A stretch of DNA of 37,050 nt from UBA7359 sp964392105 (GTDB lineage: Bacteria > Pseudomonadota > Gammaproteobacteria > Eutrophobiales > Eutrophobiaceae). Each line of letters opens with the position of its first letter. The first letter of the stretch is position 1. The stretch lies in assembly GCA_964392105.1 (NCBI GenBank), contig CAYMPA010000012.1, positions 1 through 37,050 of the forward strand, read 5' to 3'. Position numbers and translations under genes: made by a program. The notes under the pieces are model-generated. The model was not told the origin of the DNA. It was given only the letters and a program-made list of their open reading frames with translations, and made no database searches. Below, in pieces: positions 34,017-37,050 of this stretch.

Positions 34017-35171
34017 ATGACCGATTACGTTAACCGATTTCGACCCAGTCAGACAGAAATTGATCGCCGTTATGCAAATACGCGTGCTGCTATGGAAAAG
34101 GCAGGACTTGACGCGTTGATTATCAGTGGCAGTGAGTACAGTGGTTTTGAAGGCGCAGTAAGATATATGTGCGGATTTCTTATATTGCACCGCTATGCTT
34201 ATGTAGTCATTCCGGCTGAAGGTGACCCGGTTTGTGTCTTCCCACGCGAAGCAACCTGGGTCGGTGATCACAGTGCTACTTTTCTTGAGAATCGTGAATT
34301 CCCGCCTCATTGTGGAGAATGGATGGCGGAATACCTGAAAAACAAGGGTGTTAAAAAACTGGGTGTCTATGGTCTTGAATATATTATTAATGTACGCGAT
34401 TATTCTGCATTGGCAGCCAAAGATTTTGAAATCATGGACTTTGAAATTCAGTTTGATTATTCCCGTGCCCAAAAGAGCGATGAAGAACTGGAATCCGTAC
34501 GCCATTCCATGGAGATCAATAAACAGGGCGTGCTGGATGTCATTAATAATTATAAAGCCGGTAAAACAGAAGCGGAGTTAATGGGGATCGCTGAACAAAC
34601 GTTTGCCGCCGCCGGTTGTGCAAGAAACACGATGGATATGGTTCAAATGGGACCGAACGGTTCATTAATGCCGCAGATGGTCTTTCCCAATCAACGTCCG
34701 CTACAGGATAGTGATGGCATGATGTATGGCCTGGAGATTTCAGGTGAAGGCGGACATTGGGTGGAATTTTCCCGGCCATTAATGCCCAAAGGCATGGATG
34801 AAATAACTACAGAAATGATGACGGCCTATCAGGAATTTCATGAACTCGCAAAAGAGCATATGAAGGCCGGCAAGAATGCAGAAAAAGTTGCCAATACCTG
34901 TATGAAGCCTATCTTTGATCGCGGATACATTTCCGGTCATGTCTGTGGGCATTCTATCGGTATGACTATGATCGAAATGCCACGAATCGGCGAAGGTTTT
35001 GATTTTGTGTTACCGGAAAATATGGTTTGTTCCATGCACCCGCATTTTATGAACCAGGAACGAACACATTCCCTGTATTTTCAGGAAACTTATCGCGTGG
35101 GTAAGGAGAATGGAGAACCACTATCCGGTGTCCCGATCAAGGCCTATGAAGGTGGTGAAACATCGTTTTGA
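34017..35171 (+). CDS. M24 pita-bread protein with altered metal site
   Basis: A 384-residue protein with a creatinase N-terminal domain (about 15-150) and an M24 aminopeptidase/creatinase C-terminal domain. In metal-dependent members the ligands are Asp, Asp, His, Glu, Glu. Here the matching positions read Glu240, Glu250, His312 (GHSIG), His341 (SMHPHF) and Glu357 (YFQETY), and the second-shell His of the HE-P motif is Ile319. So three of five ligands are changed while the fold is complete. Creatinase is a known metal-free relative that cleaves a C-N bond, so a non-peptidase hydrolase is more likely than an Xaa-Pro peptidase. It is last in the operon, with GAGGAG before its ATG. Confidence 0.85.
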   Translation: MTDYVNRFRPSQTEIDRRYANTRAAMEKAGLDALIISGSEYSGFEGAVRYMCGFLILHRYAYVVIPAEGDPVCVFPREATWVGDHSATFLENREFPPHCGEWMAEYLKNKGVKKLGVYGLEYIINVRDYSALAAKDFEIMDFEIQFDYSRAQKSDEELESVRHSMEINKQGVLDVINNYKAGKTEAELMGIAEQTFAAAGCARNTMDMVQMGPNGSLMPQMVFPNQRPLQDSDGMMYGLEISGEGGHWVEFSRPLMPKGMDEITTEMMTAYQEFHELAKEHMKAGKNAEKVANTCMKPIFDRGYISGHVCGHSIGMTMIEMPRIGEGFDFVLPENMVCSMHPHFMNQERTHSLYFQETYRVGKENGEPLSGVPIKAYEGGETSF

Positions 35172-35242
35172 TATTTTGATTTTATAGAAAACTCTTTTGC
35201 CAGTAATTGCTAACAGTTTTCATCCAAGCAGTATATTAGCCT

Positions 35243-35487
35243 AGCCCGCATGTTGCATGAGTTGGTGAGATGTTACGCCGGGCTGGTGTGTTTTTCGCGT
35301 GCTCGCGACTGCAATCATAGCTATAGCTCTGGTGGAAGGAGTATGTGCGCGAAAAACACACCAGACCAAGTGAGGGTTCGCCAAGTGGAGTAAAAGAGAC
35401 AAACTGTACTTTCGCAGGAAATGCTGAGAACTTTGTCTGACAACAGAAACAATCTGATTTCTAGCGTACACGTGCAACATGCGGGCT
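35243..35487. mobile_element. 245-bp MITE-like element, copy 2
   Basis: Same length and ends as the copy at 7492-7736. The outer end pairs AGCCCGCATGTTGCA with its complement, with later mismatches. The internal hairpin is perfect here: CTGGTGTGTTTTTCGCG (35283-35299) with its complement at 35348-35364. TA flanks both ends (35241-35243 and 35487-35488 region), as expected for a TA-targeting insertion, though the ends share bases with the repeat so this is tentative. It lies between the M24 gene and its terminator. Confidence 0.8.
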
Positions 35488-35561
35488 AACTATTGATTTT
35501 CAGAGAATGTAAGAGCATTGACCTTCTCCTCTATGATCGATAGTTTTATAGCTAATCTTAT

Positions 35562-35590
35562 GGGGCGTACCCTCTACGCCCCTTTTTTTT
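35562..35590 (+). terminator. Rho-independent terminator
   Basis: An 8-bp stem, GGGGCGTA (35562-35569) and TACGCCCC (35575-35582), with a CCCTC loop is followed by eight T. It ends the plus-strand operon of the DRE-TIM to M24 genes; the 245-bp element has been inserted between that operon and this terminator. Confidence 0.9.
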
Positions 35591-35618
35591 ATTAAGTGTG
35601 TGTTTTCTCAAATTCAGA

Positions 35619-36860
35619 TTACTTATTTTCTTCCAGATTTGGATAAGGTCCAAGCATGACGATCAGACAAGTTCCTATTAATACGATAAATGCAACCAAC
35701 CACAGTGCGCCGATGTAGTTGCCTGCTTTATCGTGGTAAACACCCATTAAAGGGGCACCAAATGCCGATCCAAGTTGAAACGCGGCGAACATAATGCCGT
35801 AGATTTGACCAAATGATTTTTGTCCAAAATAGCGGCTACAAATATAGGCAATTTCGCTGATTTCAGATCCGGTTGCCAGACCAACAAAGACCGCTGCGAC
35901 AAAGACGAACCCTCCACTGGTCCCCAGTGCCAGGATAATAATGCCAATAAAAAGACCGAGTAAAAAAATGGCAGCAATATAAGGAGCAAAAAATCGATCC
36001 ATGAGATAACCGGCCAGGATGCGGCCGAAGATTAAACCTATACCCAGGGAAGTCATACAGAGTGCAGCAGTTGTTGGTGCAACCCCGCGGTCGATTAACA
36101 TCGGCACAAGATGTGCCAGTATACTGGTGATACCAATACCCACCAGAAGGAAGGATGTCAGGATTAACCAGTAGCTTTTCGTCTTCACAGCATCATGTCC
36201 TGATAATCCGATGCTATGATCACTTGTGTTCTGGATATTGTTTTCGCCATCCGGCAGGAGATTCATTTCACCAGGCGTTTCCTTTAACAGTAATATTGTC
36301 ATTGGTAAAGAAATACAGACTATGGCACCGGCAAAACCAATATACGCAACACGCCAGCCAAAACCATCTATCATCACTTGGGCAAAGCTTGGGATAAGCG
36401 CGGCACCGACACCGAAGCCGGATAATGCAATACCAAGGGCAAGACCACGACGTCGTGTGAACCAGCCAATAATGACGCGTGAATAACTTTGAGGGAGTGT
36501 GCCAGCACCGAGAATAGGGATAAGCAGATACATTGCATAGAAATGCCAGATATTCCCACTTAATAATGTCATTGATGAGACAGCCAGTGCCATTAATATT
36601 ATTGAAGGGATCATTACGCGACGTACCCCGATTCTATCGATAATAAATCCCAGGAGAGGAGAGGCAATGACAACAGCAATGTTTGTCATTGTTAAGGCAA
36701 AAGAGAGCTCTCCGCGTTGCCAGCCAAATTCAGTTTCAAGTGGTTTAACAAAGGTACCAAAGGCAAAAACGGTAAACATGGCATAGCTCAGTGCCATGCC
36801 GAAAAATGCTGTTAATACGTTATACCAGCCATAGAAGATGACGGGTCGAAAATTAATAAT
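35619..36860 (-). CDS. MFS carrier (monocarboxylate/oxalate-formate type)
   Basis: A 12-helix major facilitator. The motif after helix 2 (GFIIDRIGVRRVM) and the overall pattern fit the oxalate:formate antiporter/monocarboxylate group, so an organic acid is the likely cargo. The first canonical start is ATG 36797, but that cuts helix 1 in half. The same open frame continues upstream for 21 codons and contains the family hallmark FYGWYNVLTAFFG. No ATG, GTG or TTG exists in that extension before the TAG at 36864-36866, but an ATT at 36860 sits 7 bp after a GAGG. I therefore propose an ATT start and 413 residues. It probably imports or exports the pathway's substrate. Confidence 0.8.
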   Translation of the reverse strand: MINFRPVIFYGWYNVLTAFFGMALSYAMFTVFAFGTFVKPLETEFGWQRGELSFALTMTNIAVVIASPLLGFIIDRIGVRRVMIPSIILMALAVSSMTLLSGNIWHFYAMYLLIPILGAGTLPQSYSRVIIGWFTRRRGLALGIALSGFGVGAALIPSFAQVMIDGFGWRVAYIGFAGAIVCISLPMTILLLKETPGEMNLLPDGENNIQNTSDHSIGLSGHDAVKTKSYWLILTSFLLVGIGITSILAHLVPMLIDRGVAPTTAALCMTSLGIGLIFGRILAGYLMDRFFAPYIAAIFLLGLFIGIIILALGTSGGFVFVAAVFVGLATGSEISEIAYICSRYFGQKSFGQIYGIMFAAFQLGSAFGAPLMGVYHDKAGNYIGALWLVAFIVLIGTCLIVMLGPYPNLEENK

Positions 36861-36918
36861 TAACTAACCTCAGCTTTGTATAAGAGATTCAAACTCAAAA
36901 GGACCCTGGTGATATCCC

Positions 36919-37010
36919 TGCCTGATGCCTTTTAAGACCGTTGGCGGCAGGGATGCCGCCATCGAGTGTACAGGGAAGTATCCACAGCGTGTCTAAAAAG
37001 GCATCAGGCA
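36919..37010. repeat. Nested palindromic intergenic repeat
   Basis: An 18-of-20 inverted repeat pairs TGCCTGATGCCTTTTAAGAC (36919-36938) with 36991-37010. A 7-bp hairpin, GGCGGCA-GGGA-TGCCGCC, sits inside at 36943-36960, followed by TACAGGGA. The inner part resembles intergenic palindromic repeats that I recall from many gammaproteobacteria. Together with 36861-37050 it fills the right end of the window; no gene is seen there. Confidence 0.65.
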
Positions 37011-37050
37011 AGGAATCCTTGTTTATTCGAAGTTCAGGTTAACTAAAATG

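Noticed and set aside
34017..35171. Standard Xaa-Pro aminopeptidase
   Set aside because: Three of the five metal ligands are replaced, so peptidase activity should not be assumed.
35241..35480. 79-residue minus-strand ORF in the second 245-bp element
   Set aside because: Resembles the translation of copy 1 only because the DNA is repeated; it is a structured element, not a gene.

Overview
The window reads as a chromosomal segment of a gammaproteobacterium of moderate to low GC. The evidence is an autotransporter with a gammaproteobacterial-type extended signal peptide, HigBA and Fic modules, RND, AraC and TetR families, and intergenic palindromic repeats. Assignment below class is not possible from this sequence alone. 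There are no tRNA, rRNA, phage, integrase or CRISPR sequences that I can see.

Layout. (1) 1-7486: a TetR regulator, divergent from a YCF48-like lipoprotein and an RND/MMPL exporter; then a fused molybdopterin-binding/MocA-like nucleotidyltransferase and an AraC regulator. (2) 7492-7969: a 245-bp miniature element, then a run of six closely spaced hairpins. (3) 8030-14740: a colinear block with an LLM-class (F420-type) oxidoreductase, an FAA hydrolase-fold enzyme, an M20-fold protein, a fused CofG-CofH (FbiC-type) deazaflavin Fo synthase and a cyclase-family metal hydrolase. (4) About 14.9-25.0 kb: an insertion-like accessory stretch with higBA, an AbiEii remnant, a GC-rich autotransporter, a lipoprotein hydrolase coupled to a TPR-sulfotransferase, the 3' remnant of a second autotransporter next to a second copy of the hydrolase, a 3' remnant of a second tryptophanase gene, a Fic protein with repeat-flanked promoter, and a 125-bp palindromic element. 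(5) 25062-30581, minus strand: tryptophanase-type lyase, aldehyde dehydrogenase, nitrilase-fold protein without its cysteine, and a Tat-exported flavin oxidase. (6) 30852-35171, plus strand: a DRE-TIM acyl-transferase/lyase, two ketopantoate-reductase paralogues and an M24 pita-bread protein, followed by a second copy of the 245-bp element and a terminator. (7) An MFS carrier (minus) that probably starts at an ATT codon.

How the parts may work together. Blocks 3, 5 and 6 look like one metabolic island later split by block 4. It contains its own enzyme for making the deazaflavin chromophore Fo, an enzyme family that uses such cofactors, C-N and C-C hydrolases, a PLP lyase, an aldehyde dehydrogenase, an acyl-CoA condensing-type enzyme, two NADPH reductases and a carrier. 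I do not recognise it as a known pathway. Unusually, three hydrolase-fold members (nitrilase, M20, M24) have changed key active-site residues while remaining intact reading frames. This supports a specialised, possibly undescribed deazaflavin-linked pathway whose substrate cannot be read from the sequence.

The strongest structural signals outside genes are the two 245-bp elements, whose internal hairpin shows compensatory base changes, and the hairpin run that lies directly before the Fo/LLM block.
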